From: Thermoplasmata archaeon
GTDB taxonomy: Archaea > Thermoplasmatota > Thermoplasmata > SG8-5
Assembly (NCBI GenBank): GCA_030655715.1
Contig: JAUSPR010000040.1
Location: 1-19,393 of the forward strand
DNA length: 19,393 nucleotides
Direction of reading: 5' to 3'
Position 1 is the stretch's first letter. Each line of letters starts with the position of its first letter. The notes below the pieces were generated by a model. That model saw only the letters and a list, made by a program, of their open reading frames with translations. It made no database searches and was not told the origin of the DNA. The position numbers and the translations under genes were made by a program. Shown here piece by piece: positions 13,931-19,393 of the stretch.

Positions 13931-13947
13931 AACGGATGTTTTCAGAA

Positions 13948-14802
13948 TTATTGGATCATATGGGCGCCGTTCTCGGATATTTTTGTTCTCAGCACCGTGC
14001 CATAACCAGTAAATTTTTTCTCGATCGCATTGCAATCCCCGAATGCAAAAATAGAATTGCCCAGCATGACCATGCTGCCCTTCCCAATTCCGTTCAAACC
14101 GCCAAGAACTTTCACCATTTTTTCGGTTGCCAGGCCCGTGTCCCTCGCGAATACCCATGAAATATCCACGAATTCATCAAAACCGGGAACTACTTCAAAG
14201 TCCCGCAGGCATATCTCGCCAGAATCGCGAATTCGTGAACACATGTCCCTGTCGTTCAGTATCGCGGAGGTGCTGATAGGCTGGCCCAGTATGCAGAAAA
14301 CAACTTCCTTCGCGCCGAAATTCAGTCTCATAAGCTCGCCGTGCGGCGGTATTCCCGGTTCAAGCCTGTGTACGAAACCGCCCACACTCTGCGCGACAGC
14401 ATCCCCCAAACCGGTTTTGTTCTCCACTTCCGCAACATGGGTGGCTTTAAGGGCCGCATATTTCGGGTCTGCAATGCCAATCTCGACAGCCGCTGCCAGG
14501 CAGGCCGCGAACGTTCCGGCCGCGCTCATCCCGAAGCCCTGGCCCATTGGGGCCTGATGCGTGATATTAACATTGAAATGACTGTCAGGCGCTAGAAGTT
14601 CCAGCGCGCGTCTGGTTACGGGTGCGTTTTCCTCTTTGTCAGCAAAATAAATCGATGTTTTTCCCGATGCAACGGAAACATCAGCAACCGCGCCCATCTC
14701 GATGCAGAAACCCGCGCCCCTGGAACCGCGTTTCTCCAAAATCCTGGCGCCGTCCGCTATGGCAAAAAATCCTGTAACATGTCCGGGGCAGAATGCTTTC
14801 AA
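13948..14802 (-). CDS. Pantoate kinase (archaeal CoA pathway)
   Basis: A 284-residue GHMP-family kinase that phosphorylates pantoate to 4-phosphopantoate, the first archaea-specific step of CoA synthesis (followed by phosphopantothenate synthetase). It begins KAFCPGHVTGFFAIADGA, has the ATP loop APMGQGFGMSAAGTFAACLA (about residues 86-105), ENKTGLGDAVAQSVGGF and a C-terminal GKGSMVMLGNSIFAFG. Translation must begin at the TTG at 14802, since the CPGHVTGFF motif lies within ten residues of the start; a GGGGATGTGA stretch precedes it. It begins one base after the coaBC stop, so the two CoA genes form one unit. Mevalonate kinases and other GHMP enzymes are the look-alikes; the PGHVTGFF start and the coaBC neighbour favour pantoate kinase. 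Confidence 0.92.
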   Translation of the reverse strand: MKAFCPGHVTGFFAIADGARILEKRGSRGAGFCIEMGAVADVSVASGKTSIYFADKEENAPVTRRALELLAPDSHFNVNITHQAPMGQGFGMSAAGTFAACLAAAVEIGIADPKYAALKATHVAEVENKTGLGDAVAQSVGGFVHRLEPGIPPHGELMRLNFGAKEVVFCILGQPISTSAILNDRDMCSRIRDSGEICLRDFEVVPGFDEFVDISWVFARDTGLATEKMVKVLGGLNGIGKGSMVMLGNSIFAFGDCNAIEKKFTGYGTVLRTKISENGAHMIQ

Positions 14803-14803
14803 T

Positions 14804-16018
14804 TCACATCCCCGTTATTTTATCGAAAATTATTGTTGCCAGCTCTGATTTCTTGCCTTTAAATTTTATCGGCATCCAAAGTCCTGAGGGACGTTTGGAA
14901 CGGTTATTTTCGGACATGATGATGGCCTTTGTATTCTCTGGTCCGACATCCTCCAGAAGATTGGCGACAATCATATCAAGCCCGTGCAGCTTCAGCCGCT
15001 CAAGCGCGCGCTTCTCCAGCTCTTTCTGGGTTATGCCTGTCTCGGCCTTGAAGCCAACAAGTATCCGGCCGTCCATATTCAGGAGCCCGAGTATCTTCGG
15101 AGCAGGTTTCAATTCAATTTTTCTTGATTTTTCCGAGGACATCTTCCCTGCCTCATGTTCAGGAATGAAATCGGATATGGCCGCAGGAACAAGCACTATA
15201 GATGCCTTGGTTTTTCCTGCCATTTTTTCCAAATCTCCAACTGAGGTAAAATTACGGCTTTCCATGAAATCCGGGACTTTCAGGCCTGCTCCGGCCCAGA
15301 TTTCCACGTCAGCACCGCGACGATATGCTTCCAGGGCCAGCATCAGACCTGTCCGCCCGGAAGAAACATTGGATATGAATCGCACATCGTCAATCGGCTC
15401 CCTTGTGGAACCGGCAATGACCAGTACCTTGATTTTTTTAAGATCGCCTGGGCCAGTAGCGCGGCAGACCTTTGCGATGATTTCGTCCTGATGGGCCATC
15501 TTGGCCTTCTTCTCCTCTATCCTGGGACCGGCAAAGACCACGCCGAGCTTTTCCAGCTTCTCCACGTTCTCCAGTACAATCATGTGCCTGTACATGGAGG
15601 CATGCATTGCCGGTACGATAATAATCGGCATTTTGGAGCCCAAGGCGCAGGTGGCCATTGTCGTCACCGGCGTGTCATCAATGCCGCAGGCTATTTTCGA
15701 AATTGTGTTGGCAGTTGCCGGGGCTATCAGAAGAATGTCCGCTTTCGACGGGGAATCGCCGCACAGCTCGACATGTTTCAAGGCGCCGTCCAGTTCCAGA
15801 ATCGGGATATTCCCGGTTGCGAAATGAACAGAATCAGGATGAACAATCTTTGTGGCTGCGCGGCTCATGACAGGGATGACGTCCGCGCCCAGCCGGGCAA
15901 GTTCTCGAGCGAGCTTGATTGTTTCAACGGCCGCGATGGAGCCAGTGATGCACAGAACTATGCGCTTGCCCTTGAGCGTGGAGCCGGTCGAGCCTCTGAT
16001 GTCATTGATGGGATGCAT
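14804..16018 (-). CDS. coaBC: Phosphopantothenoylcysteine decarboxylase / phosphopantothenate-cysteine ligase
   Basis: A 404-residue bifunctional flavoprotein that ligates cysteine to 4'-phosphopantothenate and decarboxylates the product to phosphopantetheine. The N-terminal CoaC domain (about 17-185) has the FMN-binding ITGSIAAVETIKLAREL, the catalytic His in GALKHVELCGDSPSKADI, PATANTISKIACGI and PAMHASMYRH. The CoaB domain (about 195-404) has AGSTREPIDDVRFISNVSSG, with the NVSSG dimer/active-site motif, and PAAISDFIPE. Near the C-terminus, residues about 374-387 (NRSKRPSGLWMPIK) are encoded by a copy of the dispersed hairpin repeat read in frame, where relatives have a short loop. A TATA-like box 28 bases upstream suggests a leaderless transcript. 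Confidence 0.95.
   Translation of the reverse strand: MHPINDIRGSTGSTLKGKRIVLCITGSIAAVETIKLARELARLGADVIPVMSRAATKIVHPDSVHFATGNIPILELDGALKHVELCGDSPSKADILLIAPATANTISKIACGIDDTPVTTMATCALGSKMPIIIVPAMHASMYRHMIVLENVEKLEKLGVVFAGPRIEEKKAKMAHQDEIIAKVCRATGPGDLKKIKVLVIAGSTREPIDDVRFISNVSSGRTGLMLALEAYRRGADVEIWAGAGLKVPDFMESRNFTSVGDLEKMAGKTKASIVLVPAAISDFIPEHEAGKMSSEKSRKIELKPAPKILGLLNMDGRILVGFKAETGITQKELEKRALERLKLHGLDMIVANLLEDVGPENTKAIIMSENNRSKRPSGLWMPIKFKGKKSELATIIFDKITGM
14864..14899 (+). repeat. Linker-hairpin repeat inside coaBC
   Basis: The linker TTTTATCGGCA (14864-14874) is followed by a hairpin at 14875-14899: TCCAAA-GTCC-TGAG-GGAC, a bulged G, then TTTGGA. It lies wholly within coaBC, antisense to it, and does not break the reading frame. 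Confidence 0.75.
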
Positions 16019-16040
16019 GAAGGAGCATAGAACAGCCGCA

Positions 16041-16049
16041 GAATTTAAG
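16041..16049 (-). promoter_or_regulatory. TATA-like box of the coaBC-pantoate kinase unit
   Basis: On the reverse strand CTTAAATTC is centred about 27 bases before the coaBC ATG at 16018, again the leaderless spacing. Confidence 0.45.
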
Positions 16050-16068
16050 CTTTACGAATTTTCCTGTA

Positions 16069-16093
16069 TCCAAAGTCCTGCGGGACATTTGGA
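16069..16093 (+). repeat. Hairpin repeat, full copy
   Basis: TCCAAA-GTCC-TGCG-GGAC, a bulged A, then TTTGGA. It is identical to the hairpin at 17010-17034. The linker before it is degenerate (TTTTCCTGTA). Confidence 0.75.
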
Positions 16094-16132
16094 GCGGGGG
16101 AGTGTATCTAGAGGGTTCGTTAATCAGCATTT

Positions 16133-16216
16133 GGGTTTGTTGCCATAAAATTATTAATGACAACAACGATTCTCATTGTGTTCGATGATGACACAATGGG
16201 AGCTGAACGGGCCTCG
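16133..16216 (+). repeat. 84-bp direct repeat, copy 1
   Basis: Aligns without gaps to 16882-16965. Shared parts are GTTGCCATA, TTCGATGATGACAC and GAACGGGC with TCGG. In this copy the hairpin around the centre is CATTGTGT/ACACAATG (16174-16198), and the first hairpin GTTGCCAT/ATGACAAC has one mismatch. It lies upstream of the membrane protein gene at 16261. Confidence 0.7.
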
Positions 16217-16260
16217 GTCTGGCGTGAGGAGAACTGGGCCAAACTAGGAGGAAGAAAGAC

Positions 16261-16830
16261 ATGGAATACGATACAACTGAAAAGGTGAGAAAGAAATTCG
16301 CAGCAAGGCACTGGAAGGCCATTGCCATGATCGTGGTAGGGATCGCGCTGGCAGTGATTGCAATGCTGGCGGTGTTCGTGTGGTTCGTCGGGGACGCGCA
16401 GGACACCGGGCTGGTGCCGTCGCGGCTCGGGGGCTGGTCAGTCGGTTCCTGCGTGACGTTCTTCTTGCATTTGCTATTCTGGGAGATAGTGCTGGTCGTA
16501 ATACCGTTGATTGTGGCTGCCATATTAATCTACTATCTCTGGTGGAAGAGGCTGCCTGCGGAGGAACGCGCGGAATACAGGCGCATGAAGATATTCGGTC
16601 GTTCGAAGAGCACGAAGGGCGGGTCAGGGATCTCATTTGTTGTTAATTTGCTGGTCCTGCTGAAGGTGTATCTTGATCACAACTGGAACACGCCGTTTTC
16701 ATCGTGGTCAGTGGACTATGTTGTTTCCTCATATCTCTGGGCGCTGATGTGGATACTCATCATCGTGGGAGTGCCGGTGTTGATTGGCGCGGTGTGGTGG
16801 CTGAAGAGGCAGGCGTCGCGGTCAGGATAG
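16261..16830 (+). CDS. Membrane protein of unknown function
   Basis: I do not recognise this 189-residue protein. After a basic N-terminus (KVRKKFAARHWK) it has probable membrane segments at about residues 20-43, 65-93, 118-135 and 147-178, with a basic loop between the second and third (WWKRLPAEERAEYRRMKIFG) and a basic C-terminus ending KRQASRSG. No catalytic motif or signal peptidase site is visible. Translation is directed by a strong AGGAGG site at 16246-16251, nine bases before the ATG, unusual among the leaderless genes around it. The gene is bracketed by 84-bp direct repeats (16133 and 16882) and by full hairpin repeats (16069 and 17010), so it may have been duplicated in or moved as a cassette. 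Confidence 0.7.
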   Translation: MEYDTTEKVRKKFAARHWKAIAMIVVGIALAVIAMLAVFVWFVGDAQDTGLVPSRLGGWSVGSCVTFFLHLLFWEIVLVVIPLIVAAILIYYLWWKRLPAEERAEYRRMKIFGRSKSTKGGSGISFVVNLLVLLKVYLDHNWNTPFSSWSVDYVVSSYLWALMWILIIVGVPVLIGAVWWLKRQASRSG

Positions 16831-16881
16831 AAACTCTGCGAAGGGCTGGCGGGGCCGGCCCTTGTTTTGTTTTTGACGAGC

Positions 16882-16965
16882 GGGTTGGTTGCCATACATT
16901 TATTTATGGCAACGGATGTTCTCAGCCCGTTCGATGATGACACCGAGCGGTTGAACGGGCTTCGG
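16882..16965 (+). repeat. 84-bp direct repeat, copy 2
   Basis: Aligns without gaps to 16133-16216. Here the first hairpin is perfect, GTTGCCATA/TATGGCAAC (16888-16913), and the second is AGCCCGTTC/GAACGGGCT (16924-16961). It lies just downstream of the membrane protein gene. Confidence 0.7.
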
Positions 16966-16998
16966 CCTGTGATGATGAACCCTATGAGTGCTGAGAAC
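16929..16998 (+). ncRNA. Possible C/D box guide RNA
   Basis: GTTC, then a C box ATGATGA (16934-16940), a weak D' (TTGA, 16951-16954), a C' box TGATGA (16973-16978), a 12-base spacer ACCCTATGAGTG, a D box CTGA (16991-16994) and GAAC closing a four-pair end stem. The 12-base C'-to-D spacing is the archaeal norm. Against it, the first part also forms the repeat's own hairpin, and copy 1 at 16133 does not keep the box set. It could be chance. Confidence 0.25.
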
Positions 16999-17073
16999 TT
17001 TTATCGGTATCCAAAGTCCTGCGGGACATTTGGAGGGTTTTATTTGGCATCAGAAGGACTGCGGACGTTTGGA
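16999..17073 (+). repeat. Tandem linker-hairpin repeats after copy 2
   Basis: The linker TTTTATCGGTA (16999-17009) precedes a full hairpin (17010-17034) identical to that at 16069. A degenerate second copy follows, with GGACTGCGGACGTTTGGA ending at 17073. Confidence 0.7.
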
Positions 17074-17087
17074 GTTTTGTAGAGTAT

Positions 17088-17510
17088 TCAAGCCAGCTTT
17101 TCCATGGCCCAATGGTAGAACCTATCGCAAGCCTTTCTAGCATTTTTTGCATCATTTTGATCCATCAAACGCTCCTCGTACTCGGCCACATTCTTTATTC
17201 CCAAGACAGATAATAATTGTTGGCTTTTTGCCTTGAGCTCTTTCGATTCTATGTCAACAGTTTGAATGAGCTGCATAACATCTTGATGGCGGTCACCAAC
17301 ATGCCTGAACCCCAAGTAGAACACAGTAAGGGCATCAGCGGCATTGATGACACAATGGATTGCATTGACAACGCAGGCATTCCAGTGCCCCCTCTCGTAA
17401 CTTGATTCCATTGCGATATAAAGTTCATCTGCCTTTTTCATATAATTTTTGAACAGGCGACGATATACTGCCCCTGTTCTCAATTCTGCCATGCTAACTC
17501 TCCGAGCCAT
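17088..17510 (-). CDS. HEPN-domain protein, probable toxin of a HEPN-MNT pair
   Basis: A 140-residue all-helical protein. The helices AVYRRLFKNYMKKADELYIA, MESSYERGHWNACVVNAIHC, VINAADALTVFYLGFRHVGD and the C-terminal NARKACDRFYHWAMEKLA fit a HEPN bundle. An R-x5-H candidate motif (RHVGDRH, about residues 69-75) may be the RNase site of HepT-like toxins. It overlaps the upstream nucleotidyltransferase gene by 17 bases in another frame, the usual coupled arrangement of MNT-HEPN modules (type VII toxin-antitoxin). In studied pairs the MNT partner adds AMP to the HEPN toxin. It is convergent with the membrane protein gene at 16261; repeats fill the gap. The family call is good; activity is inferred. 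Confidence 0.8.
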   Translation of the reverse strand: MARRVSMAELRTGAVYRRLFKNYMKKADELYIAMESSYERGHWNACVVNAIHCVINAADALTVFYLGFRHVGDRHQDVMQLIQTVDIESKELKAKSQQLLSVLGIKNVAEYEERLMDQNDAKNARKACDRFYHWAMEKLA

Positions 17511-18090
17511 CTTTTACAATTATTATTCCTTCTGAAAGTGCTTGCTTGATAAATCCCTTGCGCTTCTTAATCTCAAATTCGGAACGGGTCATGATCATCG
17601 GTGCAATTGTCACAGAGAATTCAGAGAGGACCCTCTCTGATACTTCAGACAATCTTGATTCTGCGAGCTTCTTATTTTTGGCGATTATAAGGATATCCAG
17701 GTCGCTGTCATAACTTTCCTCGGACCTGGCAAAGCTTCCGAATAGGATGCTGGTCCCGACCCCGGCCAATCCCATCCTTAGGTAATCAAGCAGTTCCAGC
17801 CATATTTTCCCCTCCCTTTCAAAAAGGGCAGTGAACAATGGAAATAGCGCGGAACCTTGATTGCAGTGATAGGCATGGGTACGACCAATGCGCTTGTAGA
17901 TGAACACATTTGTGCGGCGCAGGTCGTTAAGGGCCAGATTGACCGTATTCGGGCTCATGTTTATCATGCTGGCAATTTCCCTTTCAGTGAAATCACGGCC
18001 CGGAAATCGGAACAACAGTCGAAGAATCCTGACCTTGGACTTCGAGTCCATGATGCCATCCAGCGGGTTATGGAGTTTCATATCAATCAT
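17494..18090 (-). CDS. Winged-helix / MNT nucleotidyltransferase antitoxin
   Basis: A 198-residue fusion. Residues about 10-70 are an ArsR/MarR-like winged helix (KVRILRLLFRFPGRDFTERE, IASMINMSPNTVNLALNDLR). Residues about 105-190 are a minimal nucleotidyltransferase with GTSILFGSFARSEESYDSDL then DILII, giving the GS...DxD metal site. The third, helical Asp expected in pol-beta folds is not obvious. It would bind its own promoter and AMPylate the HEPN partner encoded directly after it. An in-frame ATG three codons in (MKLHNPLDG) is an alternative start. A compound inverted repeat lies between the TATA box and the ATG, as expected for self-repression. Confidence 0.85.
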   Translation of the reverse strand: MIDMKLHNPLDGIMDSKSKVRILRLLFRFPGRDFTEREIASMINMSPNTVNLALNDLRRTNVFIYKRIGRTHAYHCNQGSALFPLFTALFEREGKIWLELLDYLRMGLAGVGTSILFGSFARSEESYDSDLDILIIAKNKKLAESRLSEVSERVLSEFSVTIAPMIMTRSEFEIKKRKGFIKQALSEGIIIVKDGSES

Positions 18091-18092
18091 TC

Positions 18093-18141
18093 AATCCTAA
18101 TTATGGGACATGTGTCCTAACAATAGGATTTAAAGTATTTA
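18093..18141 (-). promoter_or_regulatory. Promoter and compound operator of the wHTH-MNT/HEPN unit
   Basis: Outer arms AATCCTA (18093-18099) and TAGGATT (18124-18130) enclose an inner palindrome GGACA-TG-TGTCC (18106-18117). The AT-rich box AAATACTTTAAAT (reverse strand, 18141-18129) abuts it, and the ATG follows three bases after the operator. A repressor bound here would block both TFB/TBP access and the start site. The partner's winged helix is the obvious candidate. Confidence 0.6.
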
Positions 18142-18158
18142 ATTGTTTTGGCATCGGA

Positions 18159-18248
18159 TTATTTGTTTTTCTTCCCCTTCCAAGTCACCGGCACAACCCC
18201 CCTGGCAATCCCGGTCAGCGCCTCGTATATCGCCGGCTTCTTTGAGCA
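18159..18248 (-). pseudogene. In-frame coding-like tail after the DUF6036 stop
   Basis: Directly after the TGA of the gene at 18249-18857 the same frame stays open for 29 codons to a TAA: C, then SKKPAIYEALTGIARGVVPV, then TWKGKKNK. The amphipathic start, basic end and GC-rich codons look like a real protein C-terminus. It may be the original end of the DUF6036 protein cut off by a stop mutation, or the last piece of another gene. I do not recognise its family. Confidence 0.4.
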
Positions 18249-18857
18249 TCAAATCAACGGCGAATCCGTTCCATATTCATCCTTGAGATCCATCAGCCTC
18301 TCGCGGATCCTGGGAAACCATTTGTCTGAATTGGGTTGCTTCCGCATCTCGAATTCTATTGTGTTCCAGTCCAGCTCTGTTTGGGCGATGGAGAACATGT
18401 CCACCAGGTCGTCGTCCCTCAGTGTTATGGACTTGAACAGGAATATGTCCTCACCGGACATTGCTTTTATTGTCAAATTGGAGAATTCCAGTTTTTTGTT
18501 TGCTCGTTGCTTCATGTCCTCCGATAATATCAGGCCGTTGCAGACTTGCTTGTAGAATATATCCAGCCTTATACCTTCTTGGTTTTCAAGAATGTGCTGT
18601 GGCCCCAGTTGGACATATTCAGCAGACTTATCAGATACGCTTTTCAAACCTGCCTTTTCAGCTGCTGCCATGAACCGTTTCAGGTCTTCGTCTGAATCGA
18701 ATATTATGTCCGCATCCCTGGTGATGGCCTTGTAACCATGGAGAACCATGCCCAGGCCGCCGATGAGATACACAGTGGTTTCGGCTTCCAGGTGCTTGGA
18801 TACTTCCTCCAATACCAGTGTTAATTCGTCTTTGTTGTACTTTCTTCTCTCGGTCAT
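18249..18857 (-). CDS. DUF6036 / AbiEii-like nucleotidyltransferase
   Basis: A 202-residue protein with a nucleotidyltransferase N-terminal half: VYLIGGLGMVLHGYKAITRD followed by ADIIFD gives the GG...T-R-D-A-D pattern of DUF6036/AbiEii-like enzymes. The middle holds QEGIRLDIFYKQVCNGLILS (a third Asp) and LTIKAMSGEDIFLFKSITLR, where the GEDIFLFK helix is typical. The C-terminus is charged and helical and ends DSPLI. It overlaps the upstream winged-helix gene by four bases (ATGA), so the two are coupled, as in AbiE-type toxin-antitoxin pairs in which the first gene is the wHTH antitoxin. The frame continues past its TGA for 29 codons. A role in defence or as a toxin is inferred. Confidence 0.8.
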   Translation of the reverse strand: MTERRKYNKDELTLVLEEVSKHLEAETTVYLIGGLGMVLHGYKAITRDADIIFDSDEDLKRFMAAAEKAGLKSVSDKSAEYVQLGPQHILENQEGIRLDIFYKQVCNGLILSEDMKQRANKKLEFSNLTIKAMSGEDIFLFKSITLRDDDLVDMFSIAQTELDWNTIEFEMRKQPNSDKWFPRIRERLMDLKDEYGTDSPLI

Positions 18858-19393
18858 TTATTCACCAGATCTTTGATTGCTGTTTTATTGGCATATTTGC
18901 CGGCACGGTCAAAGAATACCTCAGAGTCTAATTCACTAAGTCTTTCGCTTATGAGCCTCTTTATCCTGGGGTTGTATGGGTCAACATACAGGGCCTGCAT
19001 AAATGCCTCCTCTTCTGATATTTCTTTTTCTGCGTGTCCATAGTAATAGTATTCCTGGGTATGGGCCAAACGGGACTTCAGGACATCCAGGCGCGTAAGG
19101 CCGGCAGGAAGTATATTGGGGTCCTTGAGTTTCGTTTCTGTTGATAACATAAACTCATCCCTCCACTGCCAGACAATTACAGCTTCAGGATATTTCTCCC
19201 TCATTATGCTGAGGTTCTTGCATTCATTGAATCTTCTCAGGAAGTCTGCGAGAAACTTGAACCTGGGATTTAGATGGTAATTGGTCTTTTCCTGCAAGAC
19301 CACACCCATGCGCTTCCATCTTGGAAGGAGACCTTTGACGGTTCGCAATGAGAGCGATGTTCTCTCAGCCAATTCTTTGACAGAGTACCCCGG
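18854..19393 (-). CDS. Winged-helix protein, partner of the DUF6036 gene (5' end cut by window)
   Basis: The frame is open to the window edge, so the true start lies outside; 179 codons are visible. The N-terminal part reads PGYSVKELAERTSLSLRTVK, then GLLPRWKRMGVVLQEKTNYH, a helix-turn-helix with wing. The rest is charged and has no motif I know: KYPEAVIVWQWRDEFMLSTE, then LPAGLTRLDVLKSRLAH and a tyrosine cluster QEYYYYGHAEKEISEEEAFM. The stop overlaps the ATG of the nucleotidyltransferase gene. It probably acts as an AbiEi-like regulator or antitoxin. A TTG at 19372 could be taken for a start, but it would cut off half of the helix-turn-helix. Confidence 0.7.
   Translation of the reverse strand, partial: PGYSVKELAERTSLSLRTVKGLLPRWKRMGVVLQEKTNYHLNPRFKFLADFLRRFNECKNLSIMREKYPEAVIVWQWRDEFMLSTETKLKDPNILPAGLTRLDVLKSRLAHTQEYYYYGHAEKEISEEEAFMQALYVDPYNPRIKRLISERLSELDSEVFFDRAGKYANKTAIKDLVNK

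Noticed and set aside
13672..13932. Reverse-strand frames across the DUF357 end and the repeat array
   Set aside because: Their sequence is a translation of the 68-bp repeats and the antisense of DUF357.
15491..16030. Open frame of 179 codons on the plus strand
   Set aside because: It is antisense to coaBC, whose motifs are complete in the opposite frame.
18249..18251. TGA read as selenocysteine in the DUF6036 gene
   Set aside because: No SECIS-like structure was seen, the family is not a selenoprotein family, and a nonsense change or fused remnant is simpler.

Overview
The window looks like chromosomal DNA of an archaeon, most likely a euryarchaeote related to the Thermoplasmatota; the rank is an inference. 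Supporting signs are a pantoate kinase next to coaBC (the archaeal CoA route), a DUF357 gene, archaeal TATA-like boxes about 26-28 bases before start codons (leaderless transcripts), GGTGA-type ribosome sites inside operons, and several TTG starts. No rRNA operon, CRISPR array or prophage was seen. One tRNA gene (Asp, GTC) is present.

Layout. 1-4.5 kb: a class II glutamine amidotransferase faces away from a cyanophycinase-cyanophycin synthetase operon (cphB-cphA, ATGA overlap), a nitrogen-storage module that is unusual in archaea. 4.5-4.9 kb: tRNA-Asp plus a decayed second copy of its promoter and 5' end. 4.9-6.7 kb: nadC with a small conserved-looking protein, and a gamma carbonic anhydrase-like protein. 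6.8-10 kb: a tight operon of class V aminotransferase, short serA and a DUF1015 protein, probably the serine pathway. 10.2-11.7 kb: cis-prenyltransferase and a methyltransferase, probably lipid carrier metabolism. 11.8-12.4 kb: a DUF4258 toxin with a zinc-finger/AbrB antitoxin. 12.4-12.9 kb: gene-free, with a probable TnpB remnant, hairpins and a duplicated promoter. 12.9-13.8 kb: a membrane hydrolase-like gene overlapping a DUF357 gene. 13.9-16 kb: coaBC and pantoate kinase (reverse strand). 16.3-16.8 kb: an orphan membrane protein bracketed by 84-bp direct repeats. 17.1-19.4 kb: two nucleotidyltransferase modules, HEPN/wHTH-MNT and wHTH/DUF6036, forming a small toxin-antitoxin or defence cluster cut by the window edge.

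The most unusual content is non-coding. (1) Two elements, at 10037-10130 (+) and 12725-12821 (-), share loop sequences but have quite different stem sequences; in both, two perfect stems interleave in the order S1-S2-S1'-S2', an H-type pseudoknot with compensatory change. (2) At least eight intergenic copies of a hairpin family follow a linker close to TTTTATCGGTA. Stem sequences vary but pairing and a bulged base are kept, tandem arrays occur, and one copy lies in frame inside coaBC. (3) The 3' end of the DUF1015 gene is repeated downstream as a diverged, mostly synonymous copy, with pseudoknot element 1 between the two tails.
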